Source: Mycoplasma suis str. Illinois (GTDB lineage Bacteria; Bacillota_I; Bacilli_A; Mycoplasmatales; Mycoplasmoidaceae). From it: a DNA stretch of 64,000 nucleotides. Below the pieces are notes generated by a model. That model had not been told where the DNA came from. It made no database searches and saw only the letters and a program-made list of their open reading frames with translations. Shown piece after piece: positions 53,802-62,610 of this stretch (the stretch's first letter is position 1; the number at the start of each line of letters is the position of its first letter). The position numbers and the translations under genes were made by a program. The stretch is taken from assembly GCF_000179035.2 (NCBI RefSeq), contig NC_015155.1, forward strand, positions 558,001 to 622,000, in the 5' to 3' direction.

Positions 53802-54089
53802 CTATTTAGTAGGCTTACAACAACATTTACCGTCTGCGCAATCTGTTCCTTCGGTGCAGCAACAACAACACTGCCCCTCAGGGCAGGGTTCTTTACAACA
53901 CTCTTTAGATCCTTCTGTACATTGACACTGACCTTCTACACAACATTTACAGCTTTCAGAAGGAACACATTTAGATTTTTCTTGATCTCCTGAAGTTTGA
54001 GAACTTAGACTATATGCTCAATATCCCCCCCCGCCAGCAGCAGACAATATAGGAATAACTATGAGAGGAATCTTAATTATTCATCTCAT
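53802..54089 (-). CDS. cysteine-rich secreted-like protein (C3), on (G8)
   Basis: 95 residues, paralog of C1 and C2: MRWIIKIPLIVIPILSAAGG anchor, GGYWAYSLSS, then Cys clusters (CVPSESCKCCVEGQCQC, CCKEPCPEGQCCCCC, DGKCCCKPTK). Here the Gly segment is a pure run of eight G (plus C at 54025-54032), which is the in-frame length for this gene, so it is on but able to slip. Confidence 0.68.
54025..54032 (-). repeat. G8 tract of C3 (in frame)
   Basis: Eight G after GGC on the coding strand; in frame. Confidence 0.88.
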
Positions 54090-54129
54090 AGTTATCTAAA
54101 TATATCTATTAGTTTTATTTGAAAAATTT

Positions 54130-54914
54130 TTATTTGGAAACCCCTTCTTCTTGAGGTATCCACTCAACTGATTTGGCGAATTGTTTTAAGTTATGAGAAG
54201 TTAATTTGATTTTTCTTCCATTACTTCCTCCTGAATTATTTATATTTTGAATACTTAATCTTTTTCCTTCCATACTAATTTGAGCCAAAAATATCAATAA
54301 ACTTTTTAAACCTTTAGGAAATTTTTCCTGAAAATTATTTCAAGCTTCAGTAAAAGATTTCTTTTCTCACTTTCAAGTTTCATAGTTATGTATGAATAGA
54401 CTTCCAGATAATTTCAAGAATGTAAAAGAATCTATTTCAAATAAATTTCTATATTTAAGTCCTCAAAGAATTCACAAACCATTGAAGAATTCTCTTCAAT
54501 CTATATTTACGTTCTGAAGAGAAGTCCCTTCTTGTTGTTGAACTTGTTGTCTATTTGTGATTATTTTCTTTCAGAACTCATGTTCTTTTTTAGCGAATGC
54601 TGCAAAAATTTCTCAAATACTTTTGCCTCATTCATAAATTCCACTAAATTTGTTTCCAATATTTTCAAATAATCCTGTGCTTGACTGTTGTTCTTGAGAT
54701 TCTTGCTGAACAACTTGTTGTGAATTGGGCTTAAATCAACCAATGAAGGTTGAAAAAGCTTCAACTAGGGGTTTAGATATTTGATTGCCTGAAAATTCAG
54801 CACCAATTAAGCTAACTGTTATGCCCCCCCCGCAATTGCTCCGCATGCGGCATAAAGATTGGTTTTAGAAATGCTTCCTGAAAACCAAAACTTGGTTTGC
54901 AATTTTCAAAACAT
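54130..54914 (-). pseudogene. poly-G array copy P7, off (G8)
   Basis: Starts MFWKLQTKFWFSGSISKTNL and reaches CGAIAGG at eight G (plus C at 54834-54841), then GCA TAA. With nine G it would read GGITVSLIGAEFSGNQISKP and stay open to KQFAKSVEWIPQEEGVSK. Span 785 bases, one short of a full frame. First P copy upstream of the three Cys-rich genes in the transcription direction. Confidence 0.72.
54834..54841 (-). repeat. G8 tract of P7
   Basis: Eight G on the coding strand; out of frame by minus one. Confidence 0.9.
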
Positions 54915-54932
54915 TTTTAAGTTACTAAATAA

Positions 54933-55795
54933 TTATTTTTGAGATTGTTGTTCTTCATCTGTAACTCAATCTGAACCATAACCAAATCACTTCATATTTT
55001 CTCAAGTTATGTGAATTCTAGGATCTTTACTTTTTTCATTATTTGGTTGAGATTGACTTTGTGCATTTTTAATTCTTCCTGATTTTCTTTGTTCTTGACC
55101 AACCTTATTCAATTCAAAAAGGAATAAAAGTAAATTCTTTATTCCTTTTTGAGATCTTGTTCCAATATTTTCAAATCCTAAAGTAATTATTTCAATTCAA
55201 GATTTTTTACCTTCTTGTTCTTCTGGCTTATTTCTTTTATTTATTTCTTCTTTTATCTTTTCAAAATCGATAAAAGTTCCAAATAATAAATAAAAGAAAG
55301 AACCAAACTCTATCCTAAAAATATCTCTGTAGGCAAAGCCTCAGAGAACTCATAGTCCACTAAAGAAATCTCTTCAATCGATTTTTAAATCGTTCGAAGA
55401 AGAAGGTTCTCTTTGGACTTGTTGTTGTCCACTAGATTCAAGAAATTTAGAAAAAAATTTCTTTTCCGCTTCTATTATTTTTTTGATACTTTGAAAAATT
55501 GTTGTAAATCATCCTTTTACTGTTTGAAATTTTTCAGATAAATTTTCTAAAAAATTTCCATTTGATTGAGTTTCTTCTTGCTGGGGAGAAGGTTCAGTAT
55601 TAGTTGGTTTAAATCATCCTACAAAAGTTTCAAAAGCACTTTGAATTTTTGTGGATATCTGTCCACTATTGATGTATTCAGAGCCAACAACACTGACTAA
55701 AGCGCCCCCCCCGCGATGGTGGCGCAAGTCATATAAAGTTGGTTCTTAGTTAAAGAACCTCCTAACCAAAACTTAGTTTGTAGCTTTCAGAACAT
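54933..55795 (-). pseudogene. poly-G array copy P8, off (G8)
   Basis: Starts MFWKLQTKFWLGGSLTKNQL and reaches ATIAGG at eight G (plus C at 55705-55712), then GCG CTT TAG. With nine G it would read GALVSVVGSEYINSGQISTK and stay open to GSDWVTDEEQQSQK. Span 863 bases, one short of a full frame. Closest to P9 and P10 in the N-terminal region. Confidence 0.72.
55705..55712 (-). repeat. G8 tract of P8
   Basis: Eight G on the coding strand; out of frame by minus one. Confidence 0.9.
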
Positions 55796-55813
55796 TTATC
55801 TAAAAAATTATTT

Positions 55814-56658
55814 CTATTGTTGAGCTTCTAGTGCCTCTTGAACTCAATAAGAGCTGTGTCCAAATCATTTCATATTTTCTCAAGTTATTGAAATTCTATT
55901 ATCTTGTTGTTTTCCATTAGTTTGGGGTTGTTGAGGACTTTTTCTTTTTTGTTTTCCTACTTGATTCAATCCAACTAAAAAAATAAGCATATTTTTTATA
56001 CCTTTCTCAGATCTTTGACTTATTTGCTCAAATATCTTAGAAACAACTCTAACTAAATAACTCTTTGGTTGACTTTGATCTTGACCTTCTTGTGGTTGAT
56101 TACTTACTTTCTTTATTTCTTCAAAGTCAACAAAAGAACTAGCAACTAAATAAAAGAAAGATCCGAACTCTATCCTAAACACATCTCTATAGGCAAAACC
56201 TCAGAGAATTCACAAACCATTAAAAAAATCTCTTCAATCTATCTTTATGTTCTGCAGAGAAGAATCTTGTTGTTCAGGTTGACTATTTTGATTTGATTTA
56301 AGAAGTTTTTCTAAGAATTTCTTTTCTGAAAGAAAAACTGTCTTAAATCCCTGAAATATATCTGTAATTCAACTTTTTACTATTTCAAATTTCGAAGATA
56401 TATTCTCAAAAAGATTTCCTAATGATTGTGTTTCTGCCTGTACTACAGGCTCAGAAGAAGTTGTTGTTGGGGCGAATCATCCAACAAAAGTGTCAAAAGC
56501 ACTTTTGATCTGTCGAGATATTTGACCACTATTTATATATTCTGATCCAGCAACACTAACTAATATGCCCCCCCCGCGATAACTCCGCAGGTGGTATAAA
56601 GTTGATTTTTAGTTAAAGCTCCTCCTAATCAGAACTTTGTTTGTAACTTCCAAAACAT
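55814..56658 (-). pseudogene. poly-G array copy P9, off (G8)
   Basis: Starts MFWKLQTKFWLGGALTKNQL and reaches CGVIAGG at eight G (plus C at 56568-56575), then GCA TAT TAG. With nine G it would read GILVSVAGSEYINSGQISRQ and stay open to HSSYWVQEALEAQQ. Span 845 bases, one short of a full frame. The body includes AYRDVFRIEFGSFFYLVASS, shared with the other copies. Confidence 0.72.
56568..56575 (-). repeat. G8 tract of P9
   Basis: Eight G on the coding strand; out of frame by minus one. Confidence 0.9.
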
Positions 56659-56666
56659 TTAAGAAA

Positions 56667-57488
56667 TTATTTACTTTTTGCTTCTTCAGAAACTCAACCA
56701 AAACTGTATCCTAATCACTGCATATTATTTCTAGATAAAGTAATTTTTTGAGATATAGATGAAGGTTGATTTTTATTTTTTTGTTGACCAATTTGATCCA
56801 AGATAGCTAGAAGAACTAAAAAGTCTCTAGCTCCTTTCTCAAATCTAGATCCCATTTCTTTATAAGTTTTCTCAATAGATTGCTTCCATTTATCTCAACT
56901 CAATCTTTGATTTGGAGTTTTTAATCATGTTCACTCTTCTGTCTTAATTAATAAGTTTGACAGTAAATAAAGAAAAGAACCATTTTCTACTGTAAATACA
57001 TCTTTATACATCATTCCTCATAAAGCTAGTATTCCTCTAAAAATACTCTTAAATTCAAATTTCATTTCTTTCATATTTCCAGAAGATTGTTGAGAGTCTT
57101 GTTGTTGTAATTCTTGAGATTTCATCTTTTTTATAGATTCAGAAACATTTTTTCAAGATTGAATCATTGTTTCTGCAATTGTTTTTATGAATGAGAAAAC
57201 ATCTCCTAATTTACTACCTACTTCTGAGAAAAAATTTCCAAAAGAAAAAGGTTGTTGCTCAGATGGTTGTAATTGCTGCTGTTGTTGATCTTGTGTCGGA
57301 GTAAATCAACCAATAAAAGTGTTGAAAGCACCTTTTATTTGGGAGGCAATTTGTCCATTATTTATGTATTCAGAACCAACAACACTGACCAAAATGCCCC
57401 CCCCCGCAATTGTTCCACAAGCAGCATAAAGTTGGTTCTTAGTTAAAGAACCTCCTAACCAAAACTTAGTTTGTAATTTCCAAAACAT
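56667..57488 (-). CDS. poly-G array copy P10, on (G9)
   Basis: A complete 273-residue protein: MFWKLQTKFWLGGSLTKNQL, then the hydrophobic YAACGTIAGGGILVSVVGSE, then GQIASQIKGAFNTFIGW and a Gln-rich helical body, ending LGYSFGWVSEEAKSK. The nine-G run keeps it open. It starts 10 bases after C4 and ends eight bases before P9, at the upstream end of the array, so if one promoter serves the array this copy and P5 are the P proteins made. Function unknown. Confidence 0.76.
57397..57405 (-). repeat. G9 tract of P10 (in frame)
   Basis: Nine G on the coding strand; the gene is open. Confidence 0.9.
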
Positions 57489-57498
57489 AACTAACTAT

Positions 57499-57794
57499 TT
57501 ATGTTGTCGTTTCGCAGCAACAACAACATTCTGTTCCATCATCTGATGAACAACAACAGCAATTCTCATCATTACATTCTTCTTTCTTGCAACATTTTTT
57601 ACCTTGCTCTTTACAAGTTCCACTACATTGACCTTCTTCACAACATTTGCAATTTGGGCTAGGTAAACAACTGACTGGTTCTTGATGGTTTGATCCTAAC
57701 TTAGTAAAGTAATAAGCTAAATATCCCCCCCCCCACCACCTAAAGACAAAATAGAAAAAACTATTAGAGGGATCTTAAAAGTTCCTCCAATCAT
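57499..57794 (-). pseudogene. cysteine-rich protein C4, off (G10)
   Basis: Starts MIGGTFKIPLIVFSILSLGG and reaches a run of ten G (plus C at 57725-57734). With ten G the next codons are GAT ATT TAG; with eight or eleven it would read GGYLAYYFTKLGSNHQEPVS and the Cys-rich body (CLPSPNCKCCEEGQCSGTC, CCKKEECNDENCCCCSS, CCCCCETTT). The first gene of the array. Span 296 bases, consistent with one missing (or two extra) bases. Confidence 0.7.
57725..57734 (-). repeat. G10 tract of C4
   Basis: Ten G on the coding strand; eight or eleven would be in frame. Confidence 0.9.
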
Positions 57795-57931
57795 TACTAT
57801 TTATTAGATTTTCTAATAAATATTAGACATTTATAACTTTTGTTATTAAAAAATCCTTAAGTTTAAATAAATTATCCTCAGATTTTTTAATAACATTTTT
57901 CTGTGTATATATGAGTAAATATTTAGGCTAA

Positions 57932-58569
57932 TTGATCTTCTCTAAATATTTATTAGCTTCTATAGTTTCTTTAACTGGAGGAGCTAATTCTCTAGTATTT
58001 ATTACTTCTGCCCGCGGGGGGGGCAAAGTAATTTAAATTTAGAAGAACTTAACAATAACTTAAAGAAAGATTTTGATAATCAAGTAAAACAAATTGAAGA
58101 GCAAACTAAAAGAATAAAGACTGAACAAAAAGAAAGTGAAGAAAATTTAAACCAACTAAAAGAGAAAAACAACTTAAACAATCAGAAAAGACAAGAAACT
58201 GAAACTAAGAGAAAAGAATTAGAAAGTAAAAGTGAAGAAGTAAATAAAGAAGTTAAGAAAAAGGGAGAAGAACTAAATCAGAAGAAGGAACAAATAACTC
58301 AAGAACTAAAAGAGAAAAATAATCAATTATTTGAGAAAGCTAAGAAAGCTGCTCAACAGTTCAGCGAACAAGTTGGAAAAGTTTACAGAGAAAATTCTGA
58401 AAAATTAAAAAGTGCTCTAGAAAAACTTAAAACATCTAATCAAAAATTGATTGAAGAGCTTTCTCAAAAAATAGATAACATGCCTAACGAAATATTTAAT
58501 TTTGAGAAAAATCAACAAGAAGGGGGTGAACAATCCAATCAACAAGGATCTTCTCCTCAACAAAAATAA
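57932..58569 (+). pseudogene. anchored coiled-coil protein, off (G8)
   Basis: From TTG at 57932 the frame reads IFSKYLLASIVSLTGGANSL, a signal-like segment, then SARGGGKVI and TAA, because the G run at 58016-58023 has eight G. With nine it would continue QSNLNLEELNNNLKKDFDNQ into a ~180-residue Lys/Glu/Gln/Asn-rich coiled coil (KGEELNQKKEQITQELKEKN) ending QGSSPQQK. An ATG at 57911 is followed by TAA just before the TTG. Divergent from the array. The downstream frame is open for its full length, so the gene is probably only switched off. Confidence 0.7.
58016..58023 (+). repeat. G8 tract of the coiled-coil gene
   Basis: Eight G; nine would connect the signal segment to the coiled coil. Confidence 0.9.
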
Positions 58570-58585
58570 TTTCTTAATTTTTTAG

Positions 58586-58613
58586 AAAGAAAAGGGCTTC
58601 AAGCCCTTTTTTC
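58586..58613. terminator. bidirectional terminator
   Basis: AAAAGGGCTT and AAGCCCTTTT arms with a one-base loop, between the convergent coiled-coil gene and Ea; T runs follow on the plus strand and A/T-rich sequence on the minus. Confidence 0.75.
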
Positions 58614-58622
58614 TTTCTTACA

Positions 58623-59057
58623 TTAACCCTTCATAAAACAAGATTGAGATATTACTTTTCCACTCTTGGTTTTTTCTTTTCTGCAGACAAAACCTGTATT
58701 TCCTATTTCATTTTCTTCAACTATTATTTCTTCATCCCCAAATAATTCTTTATTTCTTTCTTGTTCTGTTCTAACTTTTTCTTTCCCTAAAGAAGAATCC
58801 AAATCTCAATCTTTTCTTGTATTCGTGTGTTCTGTTCCTTCTTCTCTTTGTTGATAGTTACCTGTTAAGTTTTTTTCGGAAACACTATCTTGTTGTTTTG
58901 GAGGTTGCAAAGAGTGAGAATCATTCTCTACCTCGACACTATTTTCTTTTACTTCTTTATTAAATAAAGATCCCATTCCAAAGCCAGCTCCCCCCCCGCT
59001 GGCCCCTATAACTAATAAGCCAGAAAAAACTTTAGATAACAAGCTTAGACCTCTCAT
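58623..59057 (-). CDS. small secreted-like protein Ea (E family), G8 in frame
   Basis: 144 residues: MRGLSLLSKVFSGLLVIGAS forms a signal or anchor, followed by GGGAGFGMGSLFNK; the rest is hydrophilic, Glu/Asp/Lys/Gln-rich, ending in GFVCRKEKTKSGKVISQSCF. The two Cys near the end recur in Eb and Ec. The Gly codons are a run of eight G (plus C at 58990-58997) in frame, so it is on. Function unknown. Confidence 0.72.
58990..58997 (-). repeat. G8 tract of Ea (in frame)
   Basis: Eight G after AGC on the coding strand, in frame. Eb and Ec use mixed Gly codons here. Confidence 0.88.
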
Positions 59058-59112
59058 ACTAATTAATAATTATCTCTCCATTACTTTAGAAAAATTTTTA
59101 GTTAATAAATAT

Positions 59113-59134
59113 AAAAAGGGCTTTTTAGCCCTTT
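59113..59134 (-). terminator. intrinsic terminator after Da
   Basis: AAAGGGCT and AGCCCTTT arms; TTTATATTT follows on the minus strand. It separates Da from Ea. Confidence 0.7.
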
Positions 59135-59151
59135 GTTTGTTATTTCATTTT

Positions 59152-59694
59152 CTAAGAGTGATAAATTCGGGTACAAACAGATCCTCCTAAATGACTATCA
59201 AAGCATCTTAATTTTCCTACTTCAAATTGAGGAGTAAATGGTTTATTCTCTTCCTCTTCAGTTATTTTTTCGACAGAAGTTGTTGAAGCTGATGTTGAAG
59301 GTTTACTTAATTTTTGTGTAAGTTCTGGTTGTTTTTGAGTTTCTTTTTCTTTTTTTGGTAAAGTGGACAAAGGATTTTCTAGAGAAGATTGTGGGTCTGT
59401 TATTGAATCTTTTTTAGGAAAAGTTTCTAAATTTTCATTAATTGCTGAAGTGGGTGTAGTTAGAGTACCTTCATTCAATAAATCAACTTCTGGGGCAGAA
59501 GTTAGTTCAGTAGAAGTGGTATCAGTTTTTTCTTTATCTCCGCTTACTCCAACAACTTCATTAATGGTTTTTTGAATATTTTCTCCGGAGAAAGCAGTAC
59601 TAATTCCATATCCAGAACCTGCGCCGCCTGCACCTAAAACTAAAAGGCTTCAAAGACCTTTAGTAAATGAACTTCAGCCCTTAATGGCAGACAT
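59152..59694 (-). CDS. small secreted-like protein Da (D family)
   Basis: 180 residues: anchor KGLWSLLVLGAGGAGSGYGI, then a long Ser/Thr/Pro/Glu/Lys disordered-looking body, then a conserved end FEVGKLRCFDSHLGGSVCTR IYHS (two Cys). UGA-Trp at several sites. Preceded by a leader holding a G8 run and a GGTCC/GGACC hairpin. Function unknown; the layout of anchor, flexible stalk and small Cys-bearing head suggests a surface protein. Confidence 0.7.
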
Positions 59695-59720
59695 TAATTT
59701 TTAAATGTTTTATTGAGTAA

Positions 59721-59741
59721 AAGGTCCTTTGAGAGGACCTT
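59721..59741 (-). promoter_or_regulatory. leader hairpin of Da
   Basis: AAGGTCCT and AGGACCTT arms with a 5-base loop, 27 bases upstream of the Da ATG and followed by TTTTAC on the minus strand. Conserved before each D gene. Confidence 0.65.
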
Positions 59742-59784
59742 ATGCTCTATTTACTAATTCATATATTGATTTTTTTATCTTTGT

Positions 59785-59792
59785 CCCCCCCC
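59785..59792 (-). repeat. G8 tract in the Da leader
   Basis: Eight G about 90 bases upstream of the Da start, inside a short potential leader ORF (ends ...FTFIDFAGG and onward). Confidence 0.85.
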
Positions 59793-59861
59793 GCAAAATC
59801 AATAAAAGTGAAATTTAAAAATTCTTGATTATAACGAGAAAAACTCATTTTCTTAGAAGTC

Positions 59862-59867
59862 ATTATA
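59862..59867 (-). promoter_or_regulatory. TATAAT box of Da
   Basis: TATAATGACTTCTAAGAAAATG on the minus strand, about 170 bases before Da. The same TATAATGA block precedes the leaders of Db, Dc and Dd. Confidence 0.6.
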
Positions 59868-59922
59868 AGGAGGAAATATAAAAAAATTTGAAATTCTCTT
59901 AAAAAATTTTTAAACGATTATT

Positions 59923-59946
59923 AATAAAGAGCTAAAGCTCTTTATT
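59923..59946 (-). terminator. intrinsic terminator after Db
   Basis: AATAAAGAGC and GCTCTTTATT arms with a 4-base loop, starting 13 bases after the Db stop. Confidence 0.65.
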
Positions 59947-59958
59947 ATTTTTAATTTT

Positions 59959-60456
59959 TTAGTGATAAATTCTAGAACAAAAACGAGATCATATCCCCTC
60001 ATAAACACTATCAATACATCTCATATTTCCAACTTCATAATTTGGTTCAAACTTTTTTTCCTCCGATTGTTGTATTTCCTGCTGTAATGTTGTGTAATGG
60101 GAATCATTACTTTCTTTAAGGCCTTCCAATAAAGTTTGTTCGTGAGAATCTTTTAAAGATTTATTTTCAGTAACAGAACTATTTTGAGATTTTTCTTCCT
60201 TATTTTCAAGTTGAGTTTCAAGAGATAAAGAAGAAGGTGTTGACATTAATTGTTGGGTGCCTCCTAAATTGTTTTCTTTTGGTTTGTCATCATTTCTAGA
60301 AACTATTTCAGTCACTTTATTAATTGTTTTTTCTACATTTTCTGCAGAAAAATCAGTACTAATTCCATAACCAGAACCTCCACCTCCGGCCCCCAAAACT
60401 AAAAGACTTCAAAATCCTTTAGTTAAAGAACTTAAATTTTTGGCTCCTAAAGCCAT
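59959..60456 (-). CDS. small secreted-like protein Db (D family)
   Basis: 165 residues: MALGAKNLSSLTKGFWSLLV anchor running into LGAGGGGSGYGISTDF, then a Glu/Ser/Gln-rich body, then the family end YEVGNMRCIDSVYEGIWSRF CSRIYH with two Cys. Mixed Gly codons. It has its own TATAAT box, G8 leader and hairpin and is followed by a terminator, so it is a single-gene unit. Confidence 0.7.
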
Positions 60457-60481
60457 TTCCTATTAAAGTGAAACTGTAAAT

Positions 60482-60504
60482 GAAGGTCCTCTTAAAGGAC
60501 CTTC
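60482..60504 (-). promoter_or_regulatory. leader hairpin of Db
   Basis: GAAGGTCCT and AGGACCTTC arms, 9 bp perfect, 5-base loop, about 25 bases before the Db ATG. Confidence 0.65.
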
Positions 60505-60547
60505 TAATTTACTTATTAATTCATTGTTTTTATCTTTTAGCTTACGG

Positions 60548-60555
60548 CCCCCCCC
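60548..60555 (-). repeat. G8 tract in the Db leader
   Basis: Eight G inside a short leader ORF (MNKYFANSAGGP, then GTA AGC TAA). Nine G would extend this ORF through the hairpin to four bases before the Db ATG. Confidence 0.85.
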
Positions 60556-60621
60556 GCAGAATTTGCAAAATATTTATTCATATGCTTTTTTTACTTAAAA
60601 AAATCTTGTTTTCTGGAAATC

Positions 60622-60627
60622 ATTATA
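60622..60627 (-). promoter_or_regulatory. TATAAT box of Db
   Basis: TATAATGA on the minus strand, about 165 bases upstream of Db, in the same position as in the other D genes. Confidence 0.55.
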
Positions 60628-60648
60628 AAAAAATTAAAGATTTTTAAA

Positions 60649-60981
60649 TTATTTCGGGAAACAAGATTGTTTTGTTTCTCCCCCTCTACTCTTTGTTGTC
60701 CTGCAAATAAATCCCATTATTTCAGTTTCACTAACTTCAACTATTTCATCTTGAGATGAAATATCATCATCTTGTTTTTTGTTCCCTAAACCTTCAATTT
60801 CCGAAGAGTCAGCGAGAGTTTTTTCTAATTTTGTATCTTTGGTACTTGAACCGCTTACATGGTTATTAGGTTCTTCTTTTTTAGGGAAAAAGGAGCCAAT
60901 ACCGAATCCTGCTCCTCCACCACCAGCACCTACAATAACTAGCCCAGACAAAACTTTAGATAAAAAACTTAAACTTTTCAA
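60649..60981 (-). CDS. small secreted-like protein Eb (E family)
   Basis: 110 residues: MKSLSFLSKVLSGLVIVGAG anchor, GGGAGFGIGSFFPKKEE, a polar Asp/Ser/Lys body, and MGFICRTTKSRGGETKQSCF at the end with the two family Cys. It lies downstream of the Dc remnant and its terminator. Function unknown. Confidence 0.72.
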   Translation of the reverse strand: MKSLSFLSKVLSGLVIVGAGGGGAGFGIGSFFPKKEEPNNHVSGSSTKDTKLEKTLADSSEIEGLGNKKQDDDISSQDEIVEVSETEIMGFICRTTKSRGGETKQSCFPK

Positions 60982-61000
60982 CTTACTTAATTTTTAGTAA

Positions 61001-61038
61001 GTAAATAATAAAGGGCTATTGGGCCCTTTATTATTTAC
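61001..61038 (-). terminator. 16-bp terminator hairpin after Dc
   Basis: Perfect 16-bp stem (arms 61001-61016 and 61023-61038) with a 6-base loop and AT-rich flanks, 12 bases after the Dc end. Confidence 0.7.
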
Positions 61039-61050
61039 TATTCCACTTTT

Positions 61051-62318
61051 CTAGTAGTGTATTCTGTGACAAACTTGTGATCATATATTTTCATACACGC
61101 TAGAAAAACATCTCATTTCTCCTATTCAATAATTTGGTGTGAATTTTTCTGCAGGTTTTTCTGGTGTTTGTTTTTTAGATTCTCTAGAAATTGAAGAATT
61201 TTTAGGGTTTGATGTTACTGGAGGTTGAGAAAGGGAAGAACTACTTTCAGGATTCCTAACTGGAGATTTATTTTCTGAAGTTTGAGAATTTGCGACTGAA
61301 ATAACTGGTGAAGTTGTTATTGAAGATAGCGGAAATTGCTGTGTTGAGGGTTTTGATTGAAAATTACTTGCTTGATGTTCTACTTTAGGATCCTCTCTTT
61401 TTTCCGGTAATGCTTGTCTAGAGCTAGCAGAAACAATAGTTGACTCTTGTCTTTTTGGCTGTACACCTCTTGTTTCTTGAATACTCTTGATTGGTGATTG
61501 AGAATTTCCTGTTGGTCTAGAAATACTAGGTTGGGGTTGTTTTACTGCTATTGCTGAGGCGGAAGTCTGCGAAGATCTTGATAAATTATTTGTTCTTCCT
61601 ATAACTGGTGCTCTTGGAGATGTCACACCATTTGAAATATTTTTTGAAGATGCAATTTCTTTAGAAGGAGTGGATTGGGATTGAGTATTCTTAGGAACTT
61701 GAAGAATTCTAGGAGTTGGTCTATCTTCTCTTGAATTAATTGCAGGACTAGATGCTTGAATAGGTTCTTTATTTTCTGGAATTAAAGTTTTTACGCCACT
61801 AGAACTTGCATAAGAAATTTCTTGATGTTTGTTGTGTAGGAATGGAGCTAGTTCCACTACTTCTATTTGAAGTATTAAGAGGAACATTTATTTTTTGTAC
61901 TGACATAACTTCAGGAGTTATTTCAGTATTTGGATTCACTATATCTGAAATTGAAGCTCCTTTATTTTGGGGAACTATTTCTGAAACATTAATTGGTTGT
62001 TGACTAAATTTCAGCAGAAGGGGTATTTACAGGACTTGTCAGAGAAATATCTGTTAATTTAGGAAAATTTTCATTTAAACCCTCGTCACCCTTTAACGGT
62101 TGTTATTCATTAATTCCGGAACTTAAATGGTCAAAATTACTTGAAGATTCTGGCTTTCCAGAATCTATTTTCAAAACTTTTTGAATTGCATCTCCAACTT
62201 TACTTTCAGTAAAAACAGAACTTACTCCATAACCAGTTCCTCCACCTCCTACCCCAAGAATTAAAAGTCCTCAAAGTCCTTTAGTTATTAGACTTCAACT
62301 CTTAATTCCTGCGGGCAT
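61051..62318 (-). pseudogene. D-family gene Dc, broken
   Basis: N-terminus MPAGIKSWSLITKGLWGLLI and LGVGGGGTGYGVSSVF match the D family, but an in-frame TAA lies at 62103-62105 after 71 codons, and at least two frame changes follow (near 62000 and 61870). The long C-terminal part is a Ser/Pro/Gln/Thr-rich stalk of ~230 residues ending in the family head YWIGEMRCFSSVYENIWSQV. The stalk is much longer than in Da, Db and Dd. Probably a decayed large member. Confidence 0.65.
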
Positions 62319-62330
62319 TAATTTTTAGTA

Positions 62331-62351
62331 AAGGTCCTTTAAAAGGACCTT
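62331..62351 (-). promoter_or_regulatory. leader hairpin of Dc
   Basis: AAGGTCCTTTTAAAGGACCTT-type hairpin directly upstream of Dc. Confidence 0.6.
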
Positions 62352-62390
62352 CCTTCTTTAATTAACTCACTTAACTTTTCTATCTGAATG

Positions 62391-62398
62391 CCCCCCCC
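62391..62398 (-). repeat. G8 tract in the Dc leader
   Basis: Eight G in a short leader ORF (FSKFSALLGGAFR and stop). Nine G would let that ORF run over the Dc start codon. Confidence 0.85.
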
Positions 62399-62455
62399 AG
62401 CAAAGCTGAAAACTTACTAAAAAAATATTTCATTAAAAAATTTTTCTTAAAAGTC

Positions 62456-62461
62456 ATTATA
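62456..62461 (-). promoter_or_regulatory. TATAAT box of Dc
   Basis: TATAATGACTTTTAAGAAAA on the minus strand, same arrangement as for Da and Dd. Confidence 0.55.
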
Positions 62462-62575
62462 AGAAGATAAGGATTTTTATCTTCTTTTTTAGAAAAAAAT
62501 AATTTTTTACTATTTTTGGAAAATTTTTCAGATTTACTTGAAATTCAAAGTTGATTGTTTTTTGAAAAACAAATA

Positions 62576-62597
62576 AAAAGGGCTACTTAGCCCTTTT
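62576..62597 (-). terminator. intrinsic terminator after Ec
   Basis: AAAAGGGCT and AGCCCTTTT arms; on the minus strand TTTTTATTTGTTTTT follows. 14 bases after the Ec stop. Confidence 0.75.
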
Positions 62598-62610
62598 CTT
62601 ATTTTTTAAA

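Noticed and set aside
48092-57488. Off copies of the array as simple sequencing errors
   Set aside because: Possible for any one run, but six copies share exactly eight G and two share nine, each at the same codon; I regard biological length variation as more likely, while noting homopolymer error must be excluded.
61126-61887. A free-standing 253-residue Ser/Pro/Gln-rich protein starting at 61887
   Set aside because: The start ATG is out of frame with D-family sequence just upstream and the C-terminal head continues past its UGA, so it is the remnant of Dc and not an independent gene.
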